A DNA stretch of 64,000 bases from Pseudomonas sp. TH41 (GTDB lineage Bacteria > Pseudomonadota > Gammaproteobacteria > Pseudomonadales > Pseudomonadaceae): positions 248,001-312,000 of the forward strand of contig NZ_JAEKFH010000001.1 in NCBI RefSeq assembly GCF_016650695.1, read 5' to 3'. Of this stretch, positions 9,242-18,700 are shown piece by piece. The translations under genes and the position numbers were made by a program. A model generated the notes under the pieces. That model saw nothing but the letters and a program-made list of their open reading frames with translations, was not told where the DNA came from and made no database searches. Position 1 is the first letter of the stretch; each line of letters starts with the position of its first letter.

Positions 9242-10261
9242 TCAGGCTTCTTCCTGCCCGCGCCGCGCCTGAACAATCAAGGCGGGTGTGAAGTGCAGCA
9301 TGACCATTCGCACCAGATGATGAGTCAGGATGAACACCACGTTCAGCCCGCCACCGAACGCGACGATGGCGATGGTCTCGATGGCGCCCGGCATATACGC
9401 CAGCCACAACGACACGGTATCGCTGCCCAACACTCGCCCGGCGACCACCGCAAAGGCTGCCGCAGTCAGCAACATCAGCGCGACTGCAATCAGCCCGGCG
9501 CGCCCGTGGCGAACCAGCTCTTTCAGAGAGATATCTTTGAATTTCGAGCCAATCAGTGCACCCAGAAGAACGACAGCGGCGTCGACACTCCAAAGCGGCA
9601 TGTGGAAGGCCTGAAGGTAGCCCATCTTGATGGAGGCGCCGGTGAGGACGATCGCCGTGAGCATGAACGGTGCCGGGACGCCGACGTTCAACAGCACGCG
9701 GCCAAGCAAGATGCACAAGGCGATCAGTGACAGCAGGGTGAGCACCGTGCTCATGACCAGCGGGCTGTTATCGGCAAGCACGGCGTCGCTCTGCCCGGGA
9801 ATGCAAACGCTGACCAGCACGGTGATCGACAGCAGCCGGATCAGGTGCACGACGATGACTTTGCTGGACGCACGCTCGGACTCGAGCAAATCGAACACGG
9901 CAGCCAGTGCGCCGGGATAGACGGCCAGCAGCGAATCCTTGCGGTTCCAGCCCGAGACGCTGAACAACCAGAAACCGGCCAGCGCGCTCTGGACTGTCAG
10001 GCACAGCAACATCACGCCCAGACTGGGCAACATGGCCGCCACCGTTTGGCTGTCCCACGACTTGAACATCAAGCCAGTCGCGATTCCCAAGACGATTTGC
10101 ACGTAGCCAAGGCCGAAGCGCAGCGTGAGAGAAACACGCATGTTGCTGACGATCAGTGCGGTGGTGAATATCGTGCCCAGCAGCAGCCCGTGGGGGATAC
10201 CGGCGTATTGCAACGCCGTGCCAACGCCGGTGGCGATCAATAGACACAAAAGGGTTTTCAT
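9242..10261 (-). CDS. AbrB-duplication family integral membrane protein (putative transporter/regulator)
   Basis: 339 residues, almost entirely hydrophobic with roughly ten membrane segments arranged as two similar halves. It is typical of the PF05145 family once annotated as ammonia monooxygenase: PHGLLLGTIFTTALIVSN, GWNRKDSLLAVYPGALAAV, and the paralogous second half LWLAYMPGAIETIAIVAFGG. The family is widespread in pseudomonads next to tricarboxylate and organic acid uptake genes, and its function is unproven. I used the ATG at 10261, where the hydrophobic sequence begins, with AAGGAAGAG about 12 bases upstream. It follows a strong terminator, so it is probably a separate unit from scoAB. 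Confidence 0.82.
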   Translation of the reverse strand: MKTLLCLLIATGVGTALQYAGIPHGLLLGTIFTTALIVSNMRVSLTLRFGLGYVQIVLGIATGLMFKSWDSQTVAAMLPSLGVMLLCLTVQSALAGFWLFSVSGWNRKDSLLAVYPGALAAVFDLLESERASSKVIVVHLIRLLSITVLVSVCIPGQSDAVLADNSPLVMSTVLTLLSLIALCILLGRVLLNVGVPAPFMLTAIVLTGASIKMGYLQAFHMPLWSVDAAVVLLGALIGSKFKDISLKELVRHGRAGLIAVALMLLTAAAFAVVAGRVLGSDTVSLWLAYMPGAIETIAIVAFGGGLNVVFILTHHLVRMVMLHFTPALIVQARRGQEEA

Positions 10262-10344
10262 CGGGCTGGTGCTCTTCCTTGGCAATCCCCAACACAACCT
10301 GTGGCGAGGTGTTCTATGCGCAGCAGTGGCCACAAACAGCGGGC

Positions 10345-10381
10345 AAAAAAAGCCCCTGCGTGACCGAAGTCACGCAGGGGG
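10345..10381 (-). terminator. Rho-independent terminator of scoAB
   Basis: A 12-bp stem CCCCTGCGTGAC/GTCACGCAGGGG with a four-base loop, followed on the minus strand by a run of seven T. It lies about 70 bases beyond the scoB stop. Confidence 0.9.
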
Positions 10382-10447
10382 TATTGCCAGCCAGCGTGCA
10401 GATGTCGTGGATCCGAACGCTGGCTGTTTCTTGCATGGAATGATTCC

Positions 10448-11113
10448 TCACTGAGCAGCGAACTGCATTTCCGGGACGTGATCCGGGACGATCAGTTTAC
10501 CGGCGGTCTTGGCGACGATTTCTTCAACGCTGACGCCCGGCGCACGCTCTTTCAGAATGAACGCGCCGTCTTTGATTTCCAGGTAAGCCAGGTCGGTCAG
10601 TACGCGTTTGATGCACCCGGCGCCGGTCAGCGGCAGGCTGCACTGGGACAGGAGCTTGGACTCACCGTCCTTGGAGGCGTGGGTCATGATGACGATGATG
10701 TTGTCTGCGCCGGCCACCAGGTCCATGGCGCCGCCCATGCCCTTGACCAGCTTGCCGGGAATCATCCACGAGGCGATGTTGCCTTGCACGTCGACCTCAA
10801 AGGCACCGAGCACGGTCAGGTCGACATGACCACCGCGAATCATCGCGAAGGACTCGGCCGAGGAAAAGATCGACGCGCCGATACGCGCGGTCACCGTTTG
10901 CTTGCCGGCGTTGATCATGTCGGCATCGATGGTTTCTTCAGTCGGAAAGGGGCCCATGCCGAGCAGGCCGTTTTCCGATTGCAGCATGACTTCCATGCCT
11001 TCAGGAATGTAGTTGGCGACCAGGGTCGGGATGCCGATGCCCAGGTTCACGTAAAAGCCGTCCTGCATTTCGCGGGCAACGCGTTGAGCCATTTGTTCGC
11101 GGGAAAGTGCCAT
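10448..11113 (-). CDS. scoB: 3-oxoacid CoA-transferase subunit B
   Basis: 221 residues, the usual length for the small subunit of bacterial succinyl-CoA:acetoacetate/3-oxoadipate CoA-transferase. The motif SENGLLGMGPFP near residue 50 holds the family's catalytic glutamate (E in SENG), which forms the covalent CoA thioester. Downstream are GGHVDLTVLGAFEVDVQGNIASWMIPGK and MGGAMDLVAGA, as in AtoA/PcaJ. The ATG at 11113, with AAGGAA upstream, gives the canonical N terminus. It forms an operon with scoA, 35 bases upstream. Substrate choice between acetoacetate and 3-oxoadipate cannot be decided; no thiolase gene is adjacent. Confidence 0.93.
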   Translation of the reverse strand: MALSREQMAQRVAREMQDGFYVNLGIGIPTLVANYIPEGMEVMLQSENGLLGMGPFPTEETIDADMINAGKQTVTARIGASIFSSAESFAMIRGGHVDLTVLGAFEVDVQGNIASWMIPGKLVKGMGGAMDLVAGADNIIVIMTHASKDGESKLLSQCSLPLTGAGCIKRVLTDLAYLEIKDGAFILKERAPGVSVEEIVAKTAGKLIVPDHVPEMQFAAQ

Positions 11114-11148
11114 TGATATTATTCCTTCATTCGGTCCGGGGCAGGGGA

Positions 11149-11847
11149 TCACTTACGCACGGTGCGCTGTTCGATGCGCTTTTCGAACGTGCCGCAAATG
11201 ACCCGGTCGACGTAGATGCCAGGGGTGTGGATCTGCGCCGGGTCCAGCTCGCCGGGTTCGACGATTTCTTCGACTTCGACCACGGTGATCTTGCCGGCGG
11301 TGGCGGCCAGCGGGTTGAAGTTCTGCGCGGTGTGGCGGTAGATGACGTTGCCGAAATGGTCGGCTTTCCAGCCTTTGACGATGGCGAAGTCGCCGGTGAT
11401 GGATTCTTCCATCAGGTACTGGCGGCCATGGAATTCGCGGACTTCCTTGCCATCGGCCACCGGGGTACCGACGCCGGTGGCGGTGAAGAACGCCGGGATG
11501 CCGGCGCCGCCAGCGCGCATTTTCTCGGCCAGGGTGCCTTGGGGGGTCAGGACCACTTCGATTGCACCGCTCAGCAGTTGCTCTTCGAACAGCTTGTTCT
11601 CGCCGACGTAGGAGGCCACCACTTTGCTGATCTGCCGGTCTTCCAGCAGGACGCCGAGACCGAAGCCGTCGACGCCGCAGTTGTTGGAGACCACGGTGAG
11701 GTCGCGAGTGCCTTTGCGCTTGATCTCGGCGATCAGGTTTTCCGGAATCCCGCACAGGCCGAAGCCGCCGGCGATCACGGTCATGCCGTCTTCGAGACCG
11801 GCCAGAGCTTCTTCGTAAGAACTCACGCGCTTGTCGAAACCTGCCAT
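11149..11847 (-). CDS. scoA: 3-oxoacid CoA-transferase subunit A
   Basis: 232 residues. It has the glycine-rich CoA-binding stretch near the N terminus ([19 protein letters not shown], about residues 23-41) and the conserved blocks [19 protein letters not shown] and [23 protein letters not shown]. This is the AtoD/PcaI/ScoA subunit, which partners the product of the next gene. The ATG at 11847 follows GAGGTG. The gene is divergent from the LysR gene at 11983 across a very A+T-rich promoter region of about 135 bases, the classical arrangement for a LysR-controlled operon. Confidence 0.93.
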   Translation of the reverse strand: MAGFDKRVSSYEEALAGLEDGMTVIAGGFGLCGIPENLIAEIKRKGTRDLTVVSNNCGVDGFGLGVLLEDRQISKVVASYVGENKLFEEQLLSGAIEVVLTPQGTLAEKMRAGGAGIPAFFTATGVGTPVADGKEVREFHGRQYLMEESITGDFAIVKGWKADHFGNVIYRHTAQNFNPLAATAGKITVVEVEEIVEPGELDPAQIHTPGIYVDRVICGTFEKRIEQRTVRK

Positions 11848-11982
11848 ATGCACCTCTTTTATTTTTTGTGGGCGGGGGTTAGCCGTTTGCAGCGAGTGTT
11901 ACTCCGGGGCATTGATTTGTTAAGTTGATTTTTTCGGTTTATTAATAGATAAAATAAAATAATTAACCGGGAGACCACACCC

Positions 11983-12897
11983 ATGACCGTCAAACAGATC
12001 CGTGCTTTCCTCGCTGTGGCCCAGAGTCTCAGTTTTGCCGTGGCCTGCGAACGCCTGCACTTATCACAGTCGGCCTTGAGCCTGACGATCAAGGCGCTGG
12101 AGGAAGGCCTCGGCGGGCGATTGTTCAGCCGCACCACGCGCAATGTGGCACTGACGCCGGAAGGTGAGGCACTGTTGCCCTTGGCCCGCCGGCTGATCGC
12201 GGACTGGGACAACGCCGAGGATGAGCTGCGGCAATTGTTCACCCTGCAACGTGGGCGCGTGACCCTGGCGGCCATACCGTCGTTTTCTTGCAACCTGTTG
12301 CCGCCGATCCTCAAGAACTTTCGCGTGCGCTACCCCAGGGTCAATGTCACGGTGAACGATGTGATCAACGAGCAAGTGCTGGAGATGGTCCGCGATCGCC
12401 AGGTGGAACTGGGTGTGGCTTTCGAGCCGACGTCAGGTTCATCGCTGACCTTTACCCCGCTGTATCTCGATCGCTTTGTCGCCGTGGTGCCCATTGATTC
12501 GGTGCTGGCCGGGCTCTCGATCATTGACTGGAAAACGCTGCTCGAGCAGCCGTTCATTACGCTGCAACGACCTTCCGCAGTGCGGGTGCTGCTTGAAGAG
12601 CATTTACAGGCGCGGCAAATGAAATTGCCGGTGGAGTTCGAAAGTCATCAACTGGCCACGGTCGGCCGCATGGTCGCCAGCGGGCTCGGTGTCAGCGTGG
12701 TACCGGCCCTGTGCGCCGAGCAAATGCGAGAACTCGGTGCCCATTGCATCACCTTGCATGAGCCGGTTGTGGAGCGGGCCATTGGTGTGCTGACCAAGCC
12801 TGGCCATGAGTTGTCGGCGGCGGCCCAGGCTATGTTTGACAGTTTGTATGGGGAGAGGCTTGGGGAACGGTTCAATGGTGCGTCAGGAGCTCGTTGA
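11983..12897 (+). CDS. LysR family transcriptional regulator
   Basis: 304 residues. The winged helix-turn-helix occupies residues 1-60 (MTVKQIRAFLAVAQSLSF... LHLSQSALSLTIKALEEGLGGRLFSRTTRNVALTPEGEALL) and is followed by the two-lobed substrate-binding domain. It is divergent from scoAB, so control of that operon is the simplest inference. The intergenic strand is nearly pure A+T around 11938-11965, with imperfect inverted arms suited to a LysR box. The start is supported by GGGAG ten bases upstream. Confidence 0.92.
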   Translation: MTVKQIRAFLAVAQSLSFAVACERLHLSQSALSLTIKALEEGLGGRLFSRTTRNVALTPEGEALLPLARRLIADWDNAEDELRQLFTLQRGRVTLAAIPSFSCNLLPPILKNFRVRYPRVNVTVNDVINEQVLEMVRDRQVELGVAFEPTSGSSLTFTPLYLDRFVAVVPIDSVLAGLSIIDWKTLLEQPFITLQRPSAVRVLLEEHLQARQMKLPVEFESHQLATVGRMVASGLGVSVVPALCAEQMRELGAHCITLHEPVVERAIGVLTKPGHELSAAAQAMFDSLYGERLGERFNGASGAR

Positions 12898-12958
12898 ATC
12901 AGGGGGGATTGGGTTTGGGATTGCTCCGGGGGGCAGCAGATCTGAAGCCGAAGCAACA

Positions 12959-13051
12959 TCAAGATCAAAAGATCGCAGCCTTCGGCAGCTCCTACAGAGC
13001 GTACGCATTCCCCTGTAGGAGCTGCCGAAGGCTGCGATCTTTTGATCTTGA
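12959..13051. repeat. REPIN, family B
   Basis: Long inverted arms of about 35 bases (TCAAGATCAAAAGATCGC... mirrored as ...GCGATCTTTTGATCTTGA) enclose a spacer of about 23 bases. The same element occurs at 38401-38488. It follows the LysR gene and could also act as a terminator. Confidence 0.9.
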
Positions 13052-13203
13052 CGCACCGAACGAAAGGGGCAGGCCGATTTGCACCAATGAAGTGCGTATC
13101 GGTATAGTGGCACAACAATATCAGCTACAGAAATCTGCCAGCAGGGCTGCTGCATTCTCACCTTTGAGTGGTCCGTGCTGGTCGACGTATCGACCCTTCG
13201 AGA

Positions 13204-15192
13204 ATGCTCATGCCTAATCGCTCGTTGCACTTCAAGTTGTTCTGGACATCCCTGATTGGCACTGTCGTGGTCATGGCGCTACTTCTCGGCTCCATCGCCT
13301 ATATCGCTTATGGCTCGTCGGTCAAAGAAACATCCGCCCTGGTCGAAACGATCGTCAAGGCCAATGCCAAGGAAGTCGAAGTTGAACTCGGTACCGGTTT
13401 TACCGTTGCCCAGTCCCTGGCCAGTGTCGCCACGGCGATGCAACAACAGCACGTCGACCGCAAAACCGCCGATGCCTTGACCCGCCAATTGTTTGAGGCC
13501 AATCCAAAACTGTTGGGCCTTGGGCAATATTGGGAAGCGAACGCGTTCGATGGCAAAGACAGTGATTTTGTTAACCAGCCGAATCACGATGCCACGGGCC
13601 GTTACTTGACCTACTGGAACCGTGCCAGTGGCTCGGTGAAGTCTGAGCCATTGACCGGTTATGTCCCGGAAAACGCCGATAACCAGTATTACTATCAGCC
13701 GTTGCACACCCGTCAACCGTGGGCGTCCGAACCCTTTGCCTACAGCACGGGCAGCGGCCAGAAAGTCATGATGGTGTCCCTCATGGTGCCGCTGTTACAA
13801 GGTGGCAAAGCGTTGGGCGTAGCGGGTGTGGACATTCCGCTGGAAAGCATCAACCGCCAACTGGCGAAAATCGATGCCTATAAAGGCTATGGCGCGCTCG
13901 TTTCCAGCAATGGCTTGTACGCCAGCCACCCTGATGCCAAGCGCTTGAGCCAGCCGGCCGACGACTTATCGGACGCCGCCAAGGACGCGATCAAGGCGGG
14001 TAAGCCTTACAACTTCCAGCGCGATGGCTGGGGTTATGTGCTGCAACCGGTGCGTATTGGCGATGCGCCAAACACCTGGGCCTTGATGGTGGCCTACCCC
14101 CTCGCGGAAGCGATGGCGGGCATCAATCATTTTCTCTATATCGCCGTCGTCATTGGGCTGGTGGCGCTGCTGGTATTGTCCATTGTGCTCTGGCATTTGC
14201 TGGCGTGGCAGATTCGCCCACTGTCAGGTTTGACGGTTGGTATTCAAGCCTGGGGTGGCGAATTGGGGCTGCGTTTCGAACAACGCAGTGGCGATGAAAC
14301 CGGAAAATTGGCCGGAGCGTTCAATCAGTTCATCCAGCGCCTGGGCGATCTGGTGGGCTCGATTCGCCACAGCAGTGCGGCGTTGACGCAAATATCCAGT
14401 CACTTGAGCGATACCACCCAGGCCGTCGCCGAACGGGCGACCTCGCAGCACACTGCCACCGAGGAAATGGCCAGTGGCGTCACGGCGTTGGCGCACTCGG
14501 TGACCGAGATGTCCCAACAAGCTGAAGACGTGGAGCAACTGGCGCGCAACACCGAGGTGTTGACCACCCACATTTCCGGCGACATGAGCCTGACCCTGGC
14601 GGGAATCACCCATATCGATCAGACCATGGACGTCGTCGCAGGCGCCGTGGGCGATCTGGAAAAACGCTCACAACAAATCGCGGGCATCATCGCGGTGATT
14701 CGTAGCATCGCCGATCAGACCAACCTGCTCGCCCTTAACGCGGCGATTGAAGCGGCACGGGCCGGGGAGCAGGGGCGAGGATTTGCCGTGGTGGCGGACG
14801 AAGTGCGGCAACTGGCGGAGCGCACCAGTCGTTCGACCGGGGAAATCGGCGAGATGATTGGTGCCATCGGCTCCGATGTGCGCAACACCGTGGCCAACGT
14901 TCAGCAAGTCGGCGAAGCCGTGCGCCAAGGCGTCGTGCAACTGACGACTTCGGCGCAAGGCGTCGATCAAATCCGCCAACACGCCCAGGACATTCTCACG
15001 CGCATCAGCGAAGTGGCGCGCCAGACGCAAAGTCAGGCCGCAACGGGTGAACAACTGTCCGTCGCTATCCAGGGTGTCAGCCGCATCTCCGAGCAGAACG
15101 ATCACGCGATCCGCAGTTTGCTCGATCAGTCGCTGCAATTGCGCGACCAGGCTGGCTCGTTGAACCAGCAGTTGACTCAATTCAGGGATTGA
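13204..15192 (+). CDS. Methyl-accepting chemotaxis protein with periplasmic Cache domain
   Basis: About 662 residues. TM1 (about residues 10-33, FWTSLIGTVVVMALLLGSIAYIAYG) is followed by a periplasmic sensor of about 250 residues, typical of a double-Cache domain (FEANPKLLGLGQYWEANAFDGKDSDF, YYYQPLHTRQPWASEPFAYSTGSG, GVDIPLESINRQLAKID). Next come TM2 (HFLYIAVVIGLVALLVLSIVLWHLL), HAMP and a complete signalling domain with the conserved hairpin tip (IADQTNLLALNAAIEAARAGEQGRGFAVVADEVRQLAERT). Ligands of such receptors are often amino acids or organic acids. ATG codons at 13204 and 13210 are both possible. It is transcribed alone between two REPINs. Confidence 0.93.
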   Translation: MLMPNRSLHFKLFWTSLIGTVVVMALLLGSIAYIAYGSSVKETSALVETIVKANAKEVEVELGTGFTVAQSLASVATAMQQQHVDRKTADALTRQLFEANPKLLGLGQYWEANAFDGKDSDFVNQPNHDATGRYLTYWNRASGSVKSEPLTGYVPENADNQYYYQPLHTRQPWASEPFAYSTGSGQKVMMVSLMVPLLQGGKALGVAGVDIPLESINRQLAKIDAYKGYGALVSSNGLYASHPDAKRLSQPADDLSDAAKDAIKAGKPYNFQRDGWGYVLQPVRIGDAPNTWALMVAYPLAEAMAGINHFLYIAVVIGLVALLVLSIVLWHLLAWQIRPLSGLTVGIQAWGGELGLRFEQRSGDETGKLAGAFNQFIQRLGDLVGSIRHSSAALTQISSHLSDTTQAVAERATSQHTATEEMASGVTALAHSVTEMSQQAEDVEQLARNTEVLTTHISGDMSLTLAGITHIDQTMDVVAGAVGDLEKRSQQIAGIIAVIRSIADQTNLLALNAAIEAARAGEQGRGFAVVADEVRQLAERTSRSTGEIGEMIGAIGSDVRNTVANVQQVGEAVRQGVVQLTTSAQGVDQIRQHAQDILTRISEVARQTQSQAATGEQLSVAIQGVSRISEQNDHAIRSLLDQSLQLRDQAGSLNQQLTQFRD

Positions 15193-15307
15193 GAGGCGGG
15201 ATGCGCTGTTGCCGGGGCAGGAGCTGGGGCAGGTGATTCTCAGTGGTTTGAGTTTCGACGGTGCGGTGCAGCAAGCACTTAAGTCTTCCGGGGATGCTTG
15301 CACTTAA

Positions 15308-15412
15308 CCTGTAGGAGCGAGCTTGCTCGCGATGGTCGTCAACGATGACGCGAGTAGCCTGAATAACCGCGTTGTTCTGAAGTTTTTCGCGAGCAGGCTC
15401 GCTCCCACAGGG
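15308..15412. repeat. REPIN, family A
   Basis: Inverted units CCTGTAGGAGCGAGC and GAGCAGGCTCGCTCCCACAGG lie downstream of the chemoreceptor gene, between convergent genes. Confidence 0.88.
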
Positions 15413-15434
15413 GATATATTCAATTCAGGGATAT

Positions 15435-15474
15435 AAAAAAAACGCCGCCCCTCGCAAAAGGGGCGGCGTTTTTT
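15435..15474 (-). terminator. Rho-independent terminator, bidirectional, serving acnB
   Basis: An 11-bp G+C-rich stem AACGCCGCCCC/GGGGCGGCGTT flanked by A and T runs on both sides. It lies 15 bases beyond the acnB stop and can also end transcription coming from the chemoreceptor gene. Confidence 0.92.
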
Positions 15475-15488
15475 ATCGCGTCGTAACG

Positions 15489-18089
15489 TTAGGCTTGAAC
15501 GACCGGAATATTGGCGTTCGCAGCGGCTTCACGGAACTCGGCGATCTGGTCGAAGGACAGGTAGCGGTAAACATCGGCCGCCATGCTGTCGATCTTGCCC
15601 GCGTATTCCATGTACTCCTCGACGGTCGGCAGGCGACCCAGGATGGAAGCAACAGACGCCAGCTCGGCCGAGGCCAGGTAGACGTTAGCGCCGTCACCCA
15701 GACGGTTCGGGAAGTTACGGGTCGACGTCGACACCACGGTGGAGTTTGGCTCTACACGGGCCTGGTTACCCATGCACAGCGAGCAGCCTGGCATTTCCAT
15801 GCGTGCGCCAGCCTTGCCGTAGATGCCGTAGTAGCCTTCTTCGGTCAACTGGTGAGCATCCATCTTGGTCGGCGGCGACAGCCACAGACGGGTTGGCAGC
15901 TGACCCTTGACCTGTTCCAGCAACTTGCCGGCCGCGCGGAAGTGACCGATGTTGGTCATGCACGAACCGATGAACACTTCGTCGATCTTCTCGCCAGCAA
16001 CGCTGGACAGCAGACGGGCGTCGTCCGGATCGTTTGGCGCGCAGAGCACAGGCTCCTTGATGTCGGCCAGGTCGATTTCGATGATTTCGGCGTATTCGGC
16101 GTCAGCATCGGCCACCATCAACTCAGGGTTGGCGATCCAGGCTTCCATTGCTTGAGCACGACGTTCCAGGGTGCGCGCATCGCCGTAGCCTTCGCCGATC
16201 ATCCAGCGCAGCAGGGTGATGTTGGAGCTCAGGTACTCGGTGATCGACTCTTTCGACAGCTTGATGGTGCAACCGGCAGCCGAACGTTCGGCCGAGGCGT
16301 CGGACAGCTCGAAAGCCTGTTCGATGCTCAGGTTGTCCAGGCCTTCGATTTCCAGGATGCGGCCGGAGAAGGCGTTCTTCTTGCCTTTCTTCTCGACGGT
16401 CAGCAGGCCGTTCTTGATGCCGTAGTAAGGGATGGCATGCACCAGGTCGCGCAGGGTGACGCCCGGTTGCATTTTGCCTTTGAAGCGCACCAGGATCGAC
16501 TCCGGCATGTCCAGCGGCATGACGCCGGTGGCGGCAGCGAAGGCGACCAGACCGGAACCGGCCGGGAACGAAATGCCCATCGGGAAACGGGTGTGGGAGT
16601 CACCACCAGTACCGACGGTGTCCGGCAGCAGCATGCGGTTCAGCCAGCTGTGGATGATGCCGTCGCCGGGCTTGAGCGAAACCCCGCCTCGGTTGCGCAT
16701 GAAGTCGGGCAGGGTGTGGTGGGTGGTCACGTCCACGGGTTTGGGGTAAGCCGCGGTGTGGCAGAACGACTGCATCACCAGATCGGCGGAGAAGCCCAGG
16801 CACGCCAGGTCTTTCAGTTCGTCACGGGTCATCGGGCCGGTGGTGTCCTGGGAACCGACGGTGGTCATCTTCGGTTCGCAGTAAGTACCCGGACGAACGC
16901 CCGCTACGCCGCAGGCCTTGCCGACCATTTTCTGCGCCAGGGTGAAGCCCTTGCCGGTGTCGACAGGCTGGTCGGGTTTCTGGAACAGCTCGGACGCTGG
17001 CAGGCCCAGCTCGGTACGCGCCTTCTCGGTCAGGCCACGGCCGATGATCAGTGGGATACGACCGCCAGCACGGACTTCGTCCAACAGCACTGGGGTCTTC
17101 ATTTCGAAGGTGGTCAGGACTTCGTCGGTACCGTGTTTGCAGACTTTACCGGCATGTGGGTACAGGTCGATCACGTCGCCCATGTTCAGGCTCGATACAT
17201 CGAACTCGATCGGCAGGGCGCCGGCATCTTCCATGGTGTTGTAGAAGATCGGCGCGATCTTGCCACCGAAGCAGAAGCCGCCGGCGCGCTTGTTCGGCAC
17301 GTAAGGAATGTCGTCACCGAAGAACCACAGCACCGAGTTAGTCGCCGATTTGCGCGAAGAACCGGTGCCGACCACGTCACCGACATAGGCCACCGGGAAG
17401 CCCTTGGCTTTCACCGCTTCGATTTGCTTGAGTGGGCCGATGACGCCCGGTTGCTCAGGCACGATGCCGTCACGGGCCATTTTCAGCATGGCCAGGGCAT
17501 GCAGCGGGATGTCTGGACGGGACCAGGCGTCCGGGGCAGGGGACAGGTCATCGGTGTTGGTCTCACCCGCAACCTTGAACACGGTCAGGGTGTACTTGTC
17601 GGCGATTGCCGGTTTGCTGGTGAACCACTCGGCATCAGCCCATGACTGCACGACAGCCTTGGCGTAGACATTGCCCGCCTTGGCTTTCTCGGCCACATCG
17701 TGGAACGCATCGAACATCAGCAGGGTGTGCTTGAGCTGTTCGGCGGCAATGCTGGCCAGCTCGGCGTCGTCCAGCAGGTTAACCAGGGTGACGATGTTGT
17801 AACCGCCCAACATGGTGCCCAGCAGCTCGACGGCGCGCTTTTTGTCGATCAGCGGGGTCGTGGCTTCCCCTGTGCACACGGCAGAAAGGAAGCCGGCCTT
17901 GACGTAAGCGGCTTCGTCCACACCCGACGGAACGCGGTGGGTGAACAGGTCGACGAGTAAGGCCTCTTCGCCAGCCGGGGGATTTTTCAGCAGTTCGACC
18001 AGGCCTGCAGTTTGTTCGGCGTTAAGCGCGAGTGGCGGCAGGCCTTCCTCGGCGCGTGCATGGACGTGTCGGGCATAAGCTTTTAGCAC
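15489..18089 (-). CDS. acnB: Bifunctional aconitate hydratase 2 / 2-methylisocitrate dehydratase
   Basis: 866 residues, matching the usual 865-870 of AcnB. The domain order is the AcnB-specific N-terminal HEAT-like domain (residues 1-160, with [17 protein letters not shown]), the swivel domain, and the catalytic [4Fe-4S] domains. Iron-sulfur ligand regions appear in [14 protein letters not shown] and [12 protein letters not shown]. It interconverts citrate and isocitrate in the TCA cycle and acts on 2-methylisocitrate. I use the GTG at 18089 because AGGAG lies eight bases before it and the protein then begins VLKAYARHV, as in other AcnB proteins; the in-frame ATG at 18107 precedes the ribosome binding site. 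A second, free-standing copy of the N-terminal domain lies at 51405-51704. Confidence 0.96.
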   Translation of the reverse strand: MLKAYARHVHARAEEGLPPLALNAEQTAGLVELLKNPPAGEEALLVDLFTHRVPSGVDEAAYVKAGFLSAVCTGEATTPLIDKKRAVELLGTMLGGYNIVTLVNLLDDAELASIAAEQLKHTLLMFDAFHDVAEKAKAGNVYAKAVVQSWADAEWFTSKPAIADKYTLTVFKVAGETNTDDLSPAPDAWSRPDIPLHALAMLKMARDGIVPEQPGVIGPLKQIEAVKAKGFPVAYVGDVVGTGSSRKSATNSVLWFFGDDIPYVPNKRAGGFCFGGKIAPIFYNTMEDAGALPIEFDVSSLNMGDVIDLYPHAGKVCKHGTDEVLTTFEMKTPVLLDEVRAGGRIPLIIGRGLTEKARTELGLPASELFQKPDQPVDTGKGFTLAQKMVGKACGVAGVRPGTYCEPKMTTVGSQDTTGPMTRDELKDLACLGFSADLVMQSFCHTAAYPKPVDVTTHHTLPDFMRNRGGVSLKPGDGIIHSWLNRMLLPDTVGTGGDSHTRFPMGISFPAGSGLVAFAAATGVMPLDMPESILVRFKGKMQPGVTLRDLVHAIPYYGIKNGLLTVEKKGKKNAFSGRILEIEGLDNLSIEQAFELSDASAERSAAGCTIKLSKESITEYLSSNITLLRWMIGEGYGDARTLERRAQAMEAWIANPELMVADADAEYAEIIEIDLADIKEPVLCAPNDPDDARLLSSVAGEKIDEVFIGSCMTNIGHFRAAGKLLEQVKGQLPTRLWLSPPTKMDAHQLTEEGYYGIYGKAGARMEMPGCSLCMGNQARVEPNSTVVSTSTRNFPNRLGDGANVYLASAELASVASILGRLPTVEEYMEYAGKIDSMAADVYRYLSFDQIAEFREAAANANIPVVQA

Positions 18090-18097
18090 GGAGGGAT

Positions 18098-18129
18098 CTC
18101 CTGTCATTTGCGCACTTCGCTAAGTGCGC
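18098..18129 (-). promoter_or_regulatory. acnB ribosome binding site with adjacent hairpin
   Basis: AGGAG (complement of 18098-18102) precedes the GTG start. Seven bases further upstream an 8-bp perfect stem GCGCACTT/AAGTGCGC with a four-base loop (18110-18129) sits in the leader. It may influence initiation or leader stability. Confidence 0.55.
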
Positions 18130-18700
18130 CGGGGTGAGATGAATCGCTGGAGCGGTGTTATGAGAAAAAAGTAGGCGCCGCTCTGTTCGGCCGTGGAGGG
18201 TGACCACCCGCACGGTCGAAAAGTGAATCGGCTCCTACGAAAGCGGTTCTGGCGTCCTGTGTCGATTGATTGTCGACACATTGACGTTGTTTGCGTGGAA
18301 TCTAATGGTATCCATCGCCTTTATCAATACTATTGTTGACACTTTTTTGGGGCTGATCTGCTACTCTTTGCGAGTAGCAATGTCCTCAGTGTTTTGGGAG
18401 CGGTGAGGAAGGCGGTGTGTCGTTTGCCATGAAATGGAAAGTCGCTGTCGTCTGATGAGACGCTTTGAAGGCATTGTTTTAATGACGGGCTAGCGATAAC
18501 GCACGTGCAGCAGTCGCTGGCATCAAATGCTAAGTAATTGACGCTTAATGAAAAGCAGCCGACTTACGCATCACGATACTGGTTTGCTCATTGACGTCGA
18601 ACCGTTAAGCGAAACCCCTGACAGATTAAGCCCAATGCCTCTCTGCCCTGACGGGAGGTTGTCCGTTGCATCTCAATAAAACAAACATAGAGAGTGCAGA
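18130..18700. other. Gene-free region between acnB and the sulfite dehydrogenase gene
   Basis: About 570 bases without a credible reading frame, so it must hold two divergent promoters. Besides the inverted repeat at 18258-18280 there is a possible plus-strand -35 TTGACA near 18335. Composition is A+T-richer than the neighbours. Nothing else was recognised. Confidence 0.5.
18258..18280. promoter_or_regulatory. Perfect inverted repeat, candidate operator
   Basis: Arms TGTGTCGA (18258-18265) and TCGACACA (18273-18280) with a seven-base spacer, about 170 bases upstream of acnB. The repressor is unknown; the form suits a dimeric regulator. Confidence 0.5.

Noticed and set aside
12959..13051. REPIN arms considered as a CRISPR repeat pair
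   Set aside because: The arms are inverted rather than direct, occur once per locus and have no spacer array or cas genes.
15495..17645. A 716-codon open frame antisense to acnB
   Set aside because: It mirrors the codon structure of acnB and its translation resembles no protein family; such frames are common opposite high-GC genes.
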